The position numbers were made by a program, and so were the translations under genes. This document shows, one piece after another, positions 54,236-63,700 of a DNA stretch of 64,000 nucleotides. The notes under the pieces were generated by a model. The model saw only the letters and a program-made list of their open reading frames with translations, was not told where the DNA came from and searched no databases. Location of the stretch: contig JAJTBZ010000022.1 in assembly GCA_021286645.1 (NCBI GenBank), positions 1 to 64,000 of the forward strand, in the 5' to 3' direction. Each line of letters opens with the position of its first letter. Position 1 is the first letter of the stretch. The DNA comes from Ignavibacteria bacterium (GTDB lineage: Bacteria > Bacteroidota > Ignavibacteria > Ignavibacteriales > Ignavibacteriaceae).

Positions 54236-55399
54236 TTACTCTAAATCAGTAATAGTTTTTAGAAACCGTTCAAGGCCGCACACGGTTACCCCATTAGGAG
54301 CGGGATACTCATCTGCCCGCGGAATAACAATATATGAGCGTGCCGGCGATAAATCGGCAATAGTCTCGTAAAATCCTCTGGATGGTACCGGGGCCAACGA
54401 AAATTTTATTTCTGCTACCAATATCGGCTGCAGACCCTTTACCACCACTATATCGGCTTCCGCGCCGTGCGATGTCCTGTAGAAGTATAAGGCAAATCCT
54501 GTTGGCAAACTGCCTGCGACCTGCTCTATTACATATCCTTCCCAGGCTGCACCGGCAGCAGGGTGACCCAGTAATTCCTGTAGATCGCCTATATCCAGAA
54601 GAGCCATAAACAAACCGGAATCGCGTATATATACCTTTGGTGTTTTTACCAAACGCTTTTTCGCGTTAACAAACCAGGGCTGCAACAATCGTACATGAAA
54701 AGATGCGCTCAGGTAGTCAATGTACCGTTTCACGGTAGGCACACTTACACCCAGCGAGGCGGCAAGAATGGACTGATTCAACAGTCCCGCCTGCGAGTGT
54801 GCCAGCATCCGCCAAAGGTTACTAATGGTATGCTGGTTAAAGCCGGTCCCGAATATATTGGCGGCTTCCATCTGGCTGTAGCTTTGTATATATGATTTTC
54901 GCCACTGCATCGAGTGCAGGTTATCGGCAGCAAGAAAAGAACGGGGAAATCCACCACGCAGCAGGTGGGTATCTGTTTGCGTTCCTTCCGGCAATTCGGT
55001 TAACAGGAACGGACTAATTTCTATGAACTCAACCCTGCCGGTAAGATACTCCGATACACCGTGGATAAACTGCGGCGCTGCAGAACCAAGAAGCAGAAAA
55101 CGGCCGTTTACACCAAGGGCATCCATAGCGGGACGCAACTCCCGGAATAAATCCGGTTTTGCCTGTACTTCATCAATTATTATTAATACATTGGCGAACC
55201 GTTCAAAAAATGCATGGGGATCGGTAAGTTTACGGTAATCTCTCGAGTCTTCCATATCGAGGTAAATAGAGTCCGGGTGTAATTTTACTATCTCACGGGC
55301 AATAGTCGTTTTACCCGATTGCCTCGGCCCAACCAACGCGCACGCCGGGTTATTTTCCAACGCGGTCTCAATACGATGAATATATTTTCTGGTAATCAT
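54236..55399 (-). CDS. AAA_14/DUF4143 ATP-binding protein
   Basis: 387 residues. The AAA module has Walker A GPRQSGKTT (24-32), and LIIIDEVQAKPDLFRELR serves as Walker B near 72-90. The C-terminal half matches DUF4143: RLVKTPKVYIRDSGLFMALL near 245, then EADIVVVKG and AEIKFS near 310-330, which is nuclease-like in shape. These proteins are widespread, easily transferred and of unknown biological role; some sit in toxin or defence islands. Here the gene is alone, bracketed by arrays 3 and 4 in direct orientation, like a one-gene cassette. Confidence 0.9.
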   Translation of the reverse strand: MITRKYIHRIETALENNPACALVGPRQSGKTTIAREIVKLHPDSIYLDMEDSRDYRKLTDPHAFFERFANVLIIIDEVQAKPDLFRELRPAMDALGVNGRFLLLGSAAPQFIHGVSEYLTGRVEFIEISPFLLTELPEGTQTDTHLLRGGFPRSFLAADNLHSMQWRKSYIQSYSQMEAANIFGTGFNQHTISNLWRMLAHSQAGLLNQSILAASLGVSVPTVKRYIDYLSASFHVRLLQPWFVNAKKRLVKTPKVYIRDSGLFMALLDIGDLQELLGHPAAGAAWEGYVIEQVAGSLPTGFALYFYRTSHGAEADIVVVKGLQPILVAEIKFSLAPVPSRGFYETIADLSPARSYIVIPRADEYPAPNGVTVCGLERFLKTITDLE

Positions 55400-55490
55400 A
55401 TTCTCAAAATACCCGATATCCGTGTAAATTTAAAATGAAATATTAAATTTACACGGTAGAGTCAGTCCTTTTACTGCTCAATCGCCGGCC

Positions 55491-56080
55491 TCCGATACGC
55501 CTTCGGCTACTCAATCACCAAATTCTAAAATGCAAAAAGCCGTACCACCAAAGGTCATTGAGTGTCCGGCCCGCTGCGGCAAAACCAACGCCGTGGCAAT
55601 CCTGGGCCGGATGTATCGAAATGACCCGGGCAATAATAGATTCTGTGTCGATCCTACGGATCTTTATAAAATTTTTGGGTATCTGTTTTCTACAGATATA
55701 TCGTGCCTCTGGCACTCTGAAAATCCCTGATAATTTTCATTTCTGTTGTTGGTGATTTCGATACGCCTCCGGCTACTCAATCACCCAATTCTTAAATACC
55801 AAACAGCGCACCACGAAAGGGTCATTGAGTGTCCGGCCGGCTGCGGCAAAACCAACGCCGTGGCAATCCTGGGCCGGATGTATCGAAATGACCGTACTTC
55901 GATACGCCTTCGGCTATCTGCAACCAAGTTCTGAAATGCAAAACGGCGAACCGCAAAAGGTCATTGAGTGTCCGGCCAGATGCGGCAAAACTAATGCCGT
56001 GGTAAACCCGGGCCGGATGTATCGAAATGACCGTGCTTCGATACGCCTGCGGTTGCTCTGCCACACGGTTCTGAAATGTA
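55491..56080. repeat. Hairpin repeat array 4 (three units plus a partial unit)
   Basis: Full units at 55491-55626, 55751-55893 and 55898-56032, then a decayed unit start at 56037-56080. A spacer element lies between the first two. It sits 92 bases before the ATPase start, in the same orientation as array 3. The partial unit here has lost the tail, and the partial unit of array 3 has lost the head, as expected if one array was once split. Beyond it, to 56242, only the terminator at 56134-56176 is seen. Confidence 0.9.
55627..55750. repeat. Spacer element (array 4, copy f)
   Basis: Shorter copy. Stem-loop GTGCC-TCT-GGCAC at 55703-55715, the same pairing class as array 1 copy b. Confidence 0.85.
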
Positions 56081-56133
56081 ATACCGCTATTACCGTATGA
56101 ATACCCTATATCTAAAAGTATTGCCGTAATAAT

Positions 56134-56176
56134 AAAAAAACCCGTAATACCAATATATATTCTGATATTACGGGTT
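56134..56176 (-). terminator. Rho-independent terminator of the STAS-like gene
   Basis: AACCCGTAATA (56139-56149) and TATTACGGGTT (56166-56176) form an 11-bp stem. On the minus strand the stem runs into a T-run (complement of A residues 56134-56140). It lies 67 bases past the stop at 56243, in the right direction. Confidence 0.88.
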
Positions 56177-56242
56177 AACTAATATTCAAGATCGCTGCTC
56201 TCGGAGTTATACCGGAACTTCCACGGAGCAAACCGTTTTCAC

Positions 56243-56638
56243 TTACACTTTATCCGGATCCTTGGCTAAGCGTATCCATTCTTCGGCAACAGTTTCAAAA
56301 TTAGAAACAGCCGAAGCATCTATGTAGCGTTCAAATGCGTAAATACCGCTTGTTTGGGCAAGCCGCTTAAACTGATTGGCAACCAATGAATTTGGCACCA
56401 GCACAGCCGAGCGCTCCATTCCTGCCGATTTAAACAGGCCCTGCCCTTGTACCATTACCTCCTGTGCATCAGCTAAAAGAGGTTTAAGAGTTCGCATATC
56501 GATCAATACCCCAAATTTTTTCGGCGCCCCGGTAAGCGCTTTCTTCGAATCCTCAACCCAGTCCTGTAATTCGTCGATTTTTATGAAACCTTCGAATACC
56601 AGCTTGAACCCGTACCCCTTCTTTTCAATCTTATACAT
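56243..56638 (-). CDS. SpoIIAA/STAS-like protein
   Basis: 131 residues from the ATG at 56638, preceded by GGAG; an earlier in-frame start lacks a site. The sequence alternates strand and helix: FKLVFEGFIKIDELQDWV, KFGVLIDMRTLKPL, MERSAVLVPNSLVANQFKR and then RYIDASAVSNFETVAEEWI. This is the pattern of the SpoIIAA-like (STAS superfamily) proteins, which bind partners or small lipophilic ligands. No kinase site is obvious. It is transcribed alone, with a strong terminator after it. Confidence 0.78.
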   Translation of the reverse strand: MYKIEKKGYGFKLVFEGFIKIDELQDWVEDSKKALTGAPKKFGVLIDMRTLKPLLADAQEVMVQGQGLFKSAGMERSAVLVPNSLVANQFKRLAQTSGIYAFERYIDASAVSNFETVAEEWIRLAKDPDKV

Positions 56639-56815
56639 AGAGTAGCTCCAATGATTAATGAATGATAGTAAAGAGATAATTACGCGCAACCGTTTTATTA
56701 ACGGTTAGTGCTATTGAGTAAATACATTTTTACGCTTACAAGTTCCAAATACCTTAATTTATACCGCGGAACTAATTAAGTGCCGAATTATTTTACGTAT
56801 CCGCCATAAAATACA

Positions 56816-56843
56816 AAACCCTCCTGAATATTCAAGAGGGTTT
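56816..56843 (-). terminator. Terminator of kdsA
   Basis: AAACCCTC (56816-56823) pairs with GAGGGTTT (56836-56843), and the intervening TGAATATTCA is self-complementary, so the hairpin is long. A short T-rich run follows on the minus strand. It is 42 bases past the kdsA stop. Confidence 0.75.
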
Positions 56844-56885
56844 GAAACTCAACGAAAATATTTTTTTTTGATGTGTTTTTACAAT

Positions 56886-57704
56886 CTATCCACGTTTAAC
56901 GCGGGTATCAATATCTTTCATTAACGATAGAATTGCTTCTGCATCATCCAGTGGAAGCTGGCTGCCGGCATCACTTAATGCCTTAATGGGGTTGGGATGA
57001 ATCTCCAGAAACAACGCGTCAACACCAACGGCAATTGCCGCCGCGGCAAGTGGTTTGATGTATTTAGGCTGACCGCCGGAAAACCCGCCCTGCGATGGTA
57101 TTTGTACCGCGTGCGTGGCATCCATAACCACCGGGTACCCGCTCTCGCGCATTACCAATAACGAACGCATATCAACCACCAGGTTATGATAGCCGAAAAA
57201 AGTACCCCGCTCGGTTAACATAATATTATTATTACCGGTGGATGCTACCTTCTGCGCGGCGTGATTCATATCCTCGGGTGCAAGAAACTGCCCCTTCTTA
57301 ATATTTACAATCTTACCCGTTTTACCGGCTGCAATCAACAAATCGGTTTGCCGCGAAAGAAAAGCGGGTATCTGCAATATATCAGCGTAATCGGCTGCCA
57401 TCGGGGCATCCTGCTCGGTATGGATATCGGTTACAATCGGAACATGAAAAGTATTCTTCACTTTTCGGAGTATTTCCAACGCGGCCAATGGCTCAAGGCC
57501 CGTGAATGACTGTAGGCTTGTACGGTTAGCTTTCTTAAAACTCGATTTAAAAATAAACGGTATTTCCAGTTTACGGGCAATTTCCTGCAGCCTGCCGGCT
57601 GTTTCCATTACTACCGCTTCGCTTTCCACCACGCATGGCCCGGCCAGCAGTACAAACGGCAGACCATCACCGATACGTATTCCTTCTTTAACATCAATTA
57701 TCAT
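56886..57704 (-). CDS. kdsA: 3-deoxy-8-phosphooctulonate synthase
   Basis: 272 residues. It condenses phosphoenolpyruvate with arabinose 5-phosphate to KDO-8-phosphate, an early step of LPS inner-core synthesis. Family motifs are LLAGPCVVES near 18, FKSSFKKANRTS near 52, PIVTDIHTE near 93, and the segment VVMDATHAVQIPSQ followed by LEIHPNP near 200-240. The Cys in AGPC is the metal ligand of the metal-dependent KDO8P synthase class; the metal-independent class has Asn there. An AGGAAGG site precedes the ATG. It lies 62 bases downstream of ruvB. Confidence 0.96.
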   Translation of the reverse strand: MIIDVKEGIRIGDGLPFVLLAGPCVVESEAVVMETAGRLQEIARKLEIPFIFKSSFKKANRTSLQSFTGLEPLAALEILRKVKNTFHVPIVTDIHTEQDAPMAADYADILQIPAFLSRQTDLLIAAGKTGKIVNIKKGQFLAPEDMNHAAQKVASTGNNNIMLTERGTFFGYHNLVVDMRSLLVMRESGYPVVMDATHAVQIPSQGGFSGGQPKYIKPLAAAAIAVGVDALFLEIHPNPIKALSDAGSQLPLDDAEAILSLMKDIDTRVKRG

Positions 57705-57766
57705 ACTTTTCCTTCCTTTCTATCCTGTGCCACGACTTACTTTCCATAAGGTGCGGCATTCCCTTA

Positions 57767-58804
57767 TTACACCTGATCGAACAATGAGGCATTGCCTTCA
57801 ACAGCCTGTTTTTTCGTTCTGCCCAGATACGCGTACGCGTGCAATGTAGCCTCGCGCCCCCGGGGAGTACGGTTGATAAATCCCTGCTGTATTAAAAAGG
57901 GCTCATATACTTCTTCCAGCGTGCCCGCGTCTTCATTCACGGCCACTGCCAGGGCGCTTAAACCCACGGGGCCGCCGTTAAACTTTTCTATAATGGTTAA
58001 GAGTATCTCTTTATCCATTTCATCCAAACCGAAATCATCTACATCCAATGCCTGAAGTGCAAACCTGGCAACTTCAAGGTCAATGCTGCTCTTATTCTGA
58101 TAGTCGGCAAAATCTCTCGTGCGGCGCAGCAGGCGGTTTGCAATTCGCGGGGTTCCACGAGCCCGTTTTGCAATTTCGAATGCTGCATCATTCTCTATAG
58201 GCACGTTTAATATCCGTGCCGAGCGAAGTATAATGTTTTTTAATAACTCGCTATCGTAATAGTCAAGCCGAAATTTAATTCCAAACCGGTCACGCAGCGG
58301 CGAGGTTAACATACCCGCGCGTGTTGTTGCACCAATAAGCGTGTATTTCGGCAGCCCGATCTGTACGGTTCGTGCATTCGGCCCGCTGTCTATCATAATA
58401 TCAATACGGTAATCTTCCATGGCCGAATATAAAAACTCTTCCACAACGGGACTCAGCCGATGTATTTCATCGATAAATAAAACCGAGTGTTCTTCCAGAT
58501 TGGTAAGCACTCCCGCCAGGTCACCGGGTTTTTCAAGAACCGGGCCGGAGGTCATCTTAAAGCCTACACCCATTTCATTGGCTATAATGTTCGCAAGGGT
58601 GGTTTTTCCTAATCCGGGGGGACCGGTAAGCAGCACGTGGTCTAAAGCCTCGCCACGTTTTCGGGCAGCGGAAATGAACACGTTCAGGTTATCTACTATC
58701 TTTTGCTGACCGGTAAAATCGCTAAACCGCGCCGGGCGCAACGCTTTTTCGTATTCTTTTTCCTCGTTTTTGGGTCCGGCATCTACCGTTGGTGATTTTC
58801 TCAA
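57767..58804 (-). CDS. ruvB: Holliday junction branch-migration ATPase RuvB
   Basis: 345 residues. Walker [10 protein letters not shown] (61-69), Walker [16 protein letters not shown] near 109, sensor [18 protein letters not shown] near 157, and a C-terminal winged helix ending in [14 protein letters not shown]. RuvB hexamers drive branch migration with RuvA. The start is TTG at 58804, because no ATG occurs before the conserved [12 protein letters not shown]. The start site is less certain than the identity. ruvA and ruvC are not adjacent. Confidence 0.96.
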   Translation of the reverse strand: MRKSPTVDAGPKNEEKEYEKALRPARFSDFTGQQKIVDNLNVFISAARKRGEALDHVLLTGPPGLGKTTLANIIANEMGVGFKMTSGPVLEKPGDLAGVLTNLEEHSVLFIDEIHRLSPVVEEFLYSAMEDYRIDIMIDSGPNARTVQIGLPKYTLIGATTRAGMLTSPLRDRFGIKFRLDYYDSELLKNIILRSARILNVPIENDAAFEIAKRARGTPRIANRLLRRTRDFADYQNKSSIDLEVARFALQALDVDDFGLDEMDKEILLTIIEKFNGGPVGLSALAVAVNEDAGTLEEVYEPFLIQQGFINRTPRGREATLHAYAYLGRTKKQAVEGNASLFDQV

Positions 58805-58817
58805 TTCTTTTCTCTCT

Positions 58818-59915
58818 TTACGAAGCTTCTATTGATTTAAACTTCACGTGCAGTTTATTCAGCACAACTACCATTACGATCATAAGCCCGATCATCTCCA
58901 CTGCCAGCAGCACGGAAACAAGCGGTCCAAATTTATTCGTCCAAAAATTCGCTACCCCCAGTGTCCAGGGTGTTCCATACAATATTATAAGGTGAACCAC
59001 GTAAATTAGCAGGGTATTTCGGCCAAGTAATATTATCAAATGGGGTATGCTTTCCATTTTCCGGGCTATAACGGTAAATACCGCATTCAGCAGCAATACA
59101 TAACCTACCCGGAATATTACCAGGTTCGGACTGGTAGTCCAGAAATAACTGGTACCATACACTTCATATTCTATCAGGTTGCCAATCTGCGAAATTGCAA
59201 TAACTGCGAGTCCGGTAATGGCAATTTTTTTCGAAAAATCCATTGATTTGAAAATATCGGGATGTTTGGCCAGGTAACTGCCCAATACCGCCCCCGCGTG
59301 CAGGTAACACAGCCAGGGAAAAACAGGGAAGTTACTGCCCGTGCCTTTATATAAATATCCCGCTAAAGCCGGATTCACGTACCGAACCCAGTTTATATGT
59401 TCAAAGTACTGAAATAAGGCTACAGCAGATACAATACTTACACCAAAAACCAGCAGATCTTTCTTTCCCAATAACTCGCTGATATAGTCGAGCACCATAA
59501 TGGAAAGAATGCCAACGCCAATAAGTTGTAATACATCAACTGCCCAAAATAACTGCCATTGCGCGGCAGTAACGCCGCTAAAATCGAAAATACGGCGGGT
59601 AGGGTATTTTAAGAAATAACCCACCACCATAAGAAGGGCAAAACGCTTAACCCCTTTCCAAACCCTCGGGTTGTGCCAAAATGGTTCTTTGTTCAGACGA
59701 AACAGGTAATTAAACACCGTACCTGCCGTAAACATAAATATCGGGGCAGTCATGCCCCGATTAAAAAACCATACGGAATAAAAGGATGAAGTATAATCCC
59801 GGAATGAATTACCCAGTAGTACATCAATCGTATGCCCCTGTACCATCATTATTACAGCGAAGGCGCGTATTAAATCAATGAATATTACCCGGTTTTTTTT
59901 ACCTGCTGGAGTCAT
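58818..59915 (-). CDS. Multi-pass membrane acyltransferase-like protein (HGSNAT/DUF1624 type)
   Basis: 365 residues with about 9-10 predicted helices. The N-terminus [20 protein letters not shown] has the D-xx-R...M...GH pattern of the heparan-alpha-glucosaminide N-acetyltransferase catalytic/DUF1624 group and related acyltransferase-3 proteins, which move acyl groups across membranes. The [19 protein letters not shown] segment, from its second Phe, fits the same family. Substrate is unknown. It ends 13 bases before the ruvB start and begins 18 bases after the RidA gene, so a four-gene minus-strand run (ridA-like, this gene, ruvB, kdsA) is likely. Confidence 0.82.
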   Translation of the reverse strand: MTPAGKKNRVIFIDLIRAFAVIMMVQGHTIDVLLGNSFRDYTSSFYSVWFFNRGMTAPIFMFTAGTVFNYLFRLNKEPFWHNPRVWKGVKRFALLMVVGYFLKYPTRRIFDFSGVTAAQWQLFWAVDVLQLIGVGILSIMVLDYISELLGKKDLLVFGVSIVSAVALFQYFEHINWVRYVNPALAGYLYKGTGSNFPVFPWLCYLHAGAVLGSYLAKHPDIFKSMDFSKKIAITGLAVIAISQIGNLIEYEVYGTSYFWTTSPNLVIFRVGYVLLLNAVFTVIARKMESIPHLIILLGRNTLLIYVVHLIILYGTPWTLGVANFWTNKFGPLVSVLLAVEMIGLMIVMVVVLNKLHVKFKSIEAS

Positions 59916-59933
59916 AACAGAACGGCTAAGCTA

Positions 59934-60392
59934 TCAGGCAGAGATCTTTGCTATTAATTCAATCTCTACAGCAGCATTCCGTGGCAATTCGGCAACACCT
60001 ACTGCCGAACGGGCATGTTTACCTTTTTCTCCAAATATATCCAATAATAATTGTGAAGCGCCATTGGCAACTTCGGGCTGACTGGTATAACCCGGTGTAC
60101 TGTTAATAAACACGGTTACTTTAACAATTTTTTCGATCTGTTCCAGCGAAGGAACCACTGAAAGTATGGCGCTCATACAATTAATGGCACAAATGCGGGC
60201 AGCTTCCTGTCCGTCCTCTGTTGATATTTCTGCACCAACTTTACCGATAAACTTAATTGCCCCGTTTTCTAACGGCAGCTGCCCCGAAGTATAAACAAGA
60301 TCGCCTATTTTTACTGCCGGTACGTATGCTGCTAATGGTTTTGGGGCATCCGGAATAACAATATTTAACTCTTTTAATCTGTCGCTCACCAT
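59934..60392 (-). CDS. RidA/YjgF-family protein
   Basis: 152 residues, longer at the N-terminus than E. coli RidA (128). The conserved core includes VYTSGQLPLENGAI near 33 and the arginine motif ARSAVGVAELPRNAAVEIE near 127, which in RidA binds the substrate carboxylate. RidA proteins hydrolyse reactive enamine/imine intermediates of amino-acid metabolism. The longer subgroup may have a different substrate. It is the first gene of the minus-strand run and diverges from mazG across about 240 bases. Confidence 0.9.
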   Translation of the reverse strand: MVSDRLKELNIVIPDAPKPLAAYVPAVKIGDLVYTSGQLPLENGAIKFIGKVGAEISTEDGQEAARICAINCMSAILSVVPSLEQIEKIVKVTVFINSTPGYTSQPEVANGASQLLLDIFGEKGKHARSAVGVAELPRNAAVEIELIAKISA

Positions 60393-60635
60393 AATTCTGA
60401 ACCTCTCTCTATTTTTCTATTATAATGTATAATATTATCAACAATAATCTATACAAAAAGATTTCTTCGTTACATCGCCCTCTGTTTCTCTTGCGGCTCA
60501 CATGCTTATAAGGCCTTTTTGCAATATGTTTCCTGGTATATAAAAAACATATTATTTTACTATTGCAATTTAATGTTTTTACGCTCAACTTAACATTGAT
60601 AAATAAAGTACTATTGTAATTTTTACGGAGTAGTT

Positions 60636-61400
60636 GTGGATATACAGAAATTTGAAAAGTTTATGAACATTATGTACCGCCTTCGCAAGGAATGCCCCTG
60701 GGATAGCGAACAGACACACGATTCCATTAAGGCGGCCACTCTTGAAGAGGCATATGAAACTGTTCACGCTATCGATGAGAAGGATTACAAGGAACTGCAA
60801 GGCGAACTGGGCGACCTGCTGCTGCATATCGCCTTCCATTCTGTTATTGCCGAAGATAACGGTACTTTTACCATTGATGATGTTATTCAGGGCATATCAG
60901 ATAAACTCGTTCGCCGCCACCCGCATATATTTGGCGATGTTCAGGTGAAGAATGTTGGTGAAATTTTGCAAAATTGGGAAGCTATTAAGCTAAGCGAGGG
61001 CAGGGAATCGGTTCTTGACGGCGTTCCCGAAATAATGCCGTCACTGCTGCGTGCCTATCGTTTGCAGGAAAAAGCCGCTAAAGTCGGCTTCGACTGGAAA
61101 AAGGTTGAAGACGTGTACGCCAAAGTGGTTGAAGAAACCAATGAGCTGCACCAGGCAGTCGATTCCGGCGATAAGGAAGCGGTTGAAAAGGAATTCGGCG
61201 ATTTGTTCTTCGCGCTCATTAATTACGCGCGCTTCATTGGCGTTAACCCCGAAAATGCCCTACGCGGCACCAACCGGAAGTTTATCTCACGCTTCCAGTT
61301 TATCGAAAAAGAACTGGCGAACCGGGGAAAGAAAATTACCGAATCCAATCTCGAAGAGATGGATGAAATCTGGAACGAAAGTAAAAAGATTTATAAATAA
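60636..61400 (+). CDS. mazG: Nucleoside triphosphate pyrophosphohydrolase MazG
   Basis: 254 residues with both MazG domains. Domain 1 has the CPWDSEQTHDSI signature and the metal-binding LEEAYE ... GELGDLL residues (about 20-70). Domain 2 has KVVEETNEL ... KEFGDLFFALINYARF (about 160-200). It hydrolyses NTPs to NMPs and PPi, cleaning the nucleotide pool and affecting ppGpp responses. The start is GTG at 60636, with GGAG five bases upstream. The following T9SS gene begins 19 bases after the stop. Confidence 0.96.
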   Translation: MDIQKFEKFMNIMYRLRKECPWDSEQTHDSIKAATLEEAYETVHAIDEKDYKELQGELGDLLLHIAFHSVIAEDNGTFTIDDVIQGISDKLVRRHPHIFGDVQVKNVGEILQNWEAIKLSEGRESVLDGVPEIMPSLLRAYRLQEKAAKVGFDWKKVEDVYAKVVEETNELHQAVDSGDKEAVEKEFGDLFFALINYARFIGVNPENALRGTNRKFISRFQFIEKELANRGKKITESNLEEMDEIWNESKKIYK

Positions 61401-61419
61401 CTACTTAACAGGCCATACC

Positions 61420-62226
61420 ATGAACCATATTTTTTACCGCAGCCTTTTTATTACCATATTCATGGTATGGATACCATTTAGCCCGGCACAAACCGTTAAG
61501 AAAAACGTTAAATGGCAATCGGTAATCACGGTAAAAGATAACGCGGGTAACCAACAGGATCTGATATTCGGGCAGGCGACCGAAGCAACCGATGATATCG
61601 ATGCTTCATTGGGCGAATTGCTGCTGCCACCGTACCCGCCAACGGGTGTATTTGATTCCCGATTCCAACTGCCCGTAAACTATTCCGAATCTATCATCGA
61701 CTATCGGAATATCAGTCAGACCGGAATTACCTGGAAGATACGTACGCAGCCGGGGTCTTCAACCTACAACATTACGTATTCATGGAACAAAAACTCGCTG
61801 CCTGCCGGCACATTTTACCTTATGGATATGTTTGACGGCCTGGTATTTAAAGTTGATATGAAAAACACCGCAAGCTATACCAATACCAACAGCGCGCTTA
61901 ACCCCGTTAAAATAGTGGCAACCGGTTTAACTGCTGTTTCCGAACCCGCCAATCCTGCTATCCGGCAAATTTCTTTACAGCAAAATTACCCGAACCCGTT
62001 TAACCCTGCCACGCGGATTACCTACACTATTTCCCATTCCGATTTTGTTACAGTAAAAGTATTTTCACCCCTTGGTAAAGAAGTGGCAACGTTAGTAAGC
62101 GGTGTTAAACCTGCCGGAACGTATACCGCCGAGTTTAACGCGGGCTCTTTAACCGGCGGCATATACTACTACCAGCTTACCGCCAACGGGTCCACGCTCA
62201 CCAAACCCTGCTGCCTCATAAAATGA
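61420..62226 (+). CDS. Secreted protein with a C-terminal T9SS sorting domain
   Basis: About 268 residues from the ATG at 61420. A much longer frame continues upstream but overlaps mazG out of frame and is not coding. A signal peptide (about 1-25, ending SPAQ) is followed by a roughly 140-residue, strand-rich passenger domain of unknown type (residues 26-175). The last 85 residues are a type A sorting domain with QNYPNPFNPATRITY and a final GGIYYYQLTANG strand. The protein should be passed through the outer membrane by type IX secretion. It resembles the tail of the M28 peptidase at 34894. Confidence 0.88.
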   Translation: MNHIFYRSLFITIFMVWIPFSPAQTVKKNVKWQSVITVKDNAGNQQDLIFGQATEATDDIDASLGELLLPPYPPTGVFDSRFQLPVNYSESIIDYRNISQTGITWKIRTQPGSSTYNITYSWNKNSLPAGTFYLMDMFDGLVFKVDMKNTASYTNTNSALNPVKIVATGLTAVSEPANPAIRQISLQQNYPNPFNPATRITYTISHSDFVTVKVFSPLGKEVATLVSGVKPAGTYTAEFNAGSLTGGIYYYQLTANGSTLTKPCCLIK

Positions 62227-62335
62227 TATGTATTATGTGTACGTACAATGGCGAACCCGGCCGCATACAAAGAAATTCATCGTGCCGGCTCAGGGCTGCC
62301 GATCTAAACATACGGCCAACTACCACCTTTGTTAT

Positions 62336-62734
62336 TTAATGGTATTTTACCAGGTGCATTATTGCAAGAATAAAAGCAAATACATCGCGCGAAATTCCTA
62401 AATACTTCCGCGCTCGGGCTAAAGTCGAATCTTCATGCTGTACTGAAAACCGGAACAATGCACTAATTTCTTTTTTACTCAATCCCAAACTGTCTTCCGG
62501 TTCCGCGAAAAGCCGGTAATCGAGGTTCATACGGCTTTGATAGGAAAGCATCATTTGAAATTCATTTAAACTCATCCTGCTAATAGAATCCGGGAAGGTT
62601 GTTAATGGCATATCCAAATACAGAACACTACTTCGTTCTTTCAAACGAAATACATCTGTTTGTATTTTTTCCTGAGCAGTTAAAACGTTCGTCATAACTA
62701 TGCACAGAAGCACCCCGAATACCAGATTTGACAT
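62336..62734 (-). CDS. Small secreted protein of unknown function
   Basis: 132 residues. An N-terminal signal sequence (about 1-20, ending VLTAQ) is followed by a mostly helical, charged mature part (about 21-118) and a hydrophobic tail (DVFAFILAIMHLV) that could be a weak anchor. No family is recognised. It stands alone between a convergent T9SS cargo gene and the GNAT gene upstream. Confidence 0.65.
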   Translation of the reverse strand: MSNLVFGVLLCIVMTNVLTAQEKIQTDVFRLKERSSVLYLDMPLTTFPDSISRMSLNEFQMMLSYQSRMNLDYRLFAEPEDSLGLSKKEISALFRFSVQHEDSTLARARKYLGISRDVFAFILAIMHLVKYH

Positions 62735-62848
62735 GTTTTTAAAGAATTAAATAAGATTAATCGTCAGCACCCTAATCCAAAATATAAATTATATGGATTA
62801 AAATCAAGAAAAATAACCCGGCCGTGCCGGAGCTCTATAAAATTTTAT

Positions 62849-63322
62849 TTACCGCGGCAGAATGTTTTCTTCGGTTAAGCGGTAAACCGTCCATTCACTT
62901 TGGGGCTTCGCGCCAGCTCGTTCATAAAACTCTATTGCCGGCGTATTCCAGTTTAATACCGCCCATTCCATCCGGCCGCAATCACGCTCTGCCGCCAGTT
63001 TCCGTACCGAATTAAACAATACCCGTCCCGCGCCCTGCCCCCGGAAGCCCGGTTTTACATAGATATCTTCCAAATACAGGCCTTTCTTACCAATAAACGT
63101 GGAAAAATTATGGAAGAAGAGCGCGTACCCGGCCAGTTGCCCTTCTATTGTCATCAACAGCACTTCTGCTACTTTTTCGGGGCCAAATAGCGCGTTGCTC
63201 AGTGAATCTTCCGTAGCAATTACTTCATGACTCAGCTTTTCGTATTCAGCAATTTCCTTAATTAATCCCAATATTACGGGCACATCCTGTTTTTCGGCAA
63301 ATCGTATGCTCACTTCATTCAT
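62849..63322 (-). CDS. GNAT-family N-acetyltransferase
   Basis: 157 residues, a complete GNAT fold. The acetyl-CoA loop is EDIYVKPGFRGQGAGRVLF near residue 85, preceded by the beta-4 strand, with the C-terminal NTPAIEFYERAGAKP segment near 126. The pattern is closest to the small polyamine/diamine acetyltransferase-like group, but the substrate is not certain. The upstream 360 bases contain a cluster of DnaA boxes. Confidence 0.9.
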   Translation of the reverse strand: MNEVSIRFAEKQDVPVILGLIKEIAEYEKLSHEVIATEDSLSNALFGPEKVAEVLLMTIEGQLAGYALFFHNFSTFIGKKGLYLEDIYVKPGFRGQGAGRVLFNSVRKLAAERDCGRMEWAVLNWNTPAIEFYERAGAKPQSEWTVYRLTEENILPR

Positions 63323-63439
63323 GTTCGGCCTTATATTACGATAAACAATAATTATTTTACTACTCTAAACTACTTAGTTTACCGGGAATATTGCAAATCG
63401 GGGAGTCGGTTATGCAGGCTGTGACCCGTAAAACCTGTA

Positions 63440-63700
63440 CCAAAGTATGTGGATAACTACGTTGAAAACTATGGGGTAAACTCAGGGTAAGATGTGAAAA
63501 AGTCCCAACGGTGGATAACTGCCGGTTTATCCACAGCTTTCCACATTGTGGAATGTGAATTTCTCTGCGCGAAAAGTTAATAATACAGCGTAAAATACAA
63601 GGATATTGAACTTTTCCACATATCCACACCATAAAAAGAATAATAAAGTTTAAATATTTAAATAAATATATATTTTAAATATTATATATGTGTGGAAAGC
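63440..63700. other. Candidate replication origin: DnaA-box cluster with AT-rich stretch
   Basis: Two perfect DnaA boxes (TTATCCACA) lie at 63448-63456 (minus) and 63527-63535 (plus). One-mismatch boxes lie at 63510-63518 (minus), 63612-63620 (plus) and 63620-63628 (plus). Weaker matches flank a TTCCACATTGTGGAA palindrome near 63540. Beside them, 63630-63690 is almost pure A/T, as expected of an unwinding element. The region from 63323 to 63681 holds no gene. The cluster and the adjacent AT tract are directly visible; the oriC role is inference. No dnaA is in the window. Confidence 0.65.

Noticed and set aside
53611-56080. Arrays as integron attC sites around a gene cassette
   Set aside because: No integrase is present, no consensus core site was seen, and the hairpin layout repeats several times per side, unlike single attC sites.
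61051-61419. Long N-terminal extension of the T9SS cargo gene
   Set aside because: It lies out of frame within mazG. The ATG at 61420 begins a proper signal peptide.
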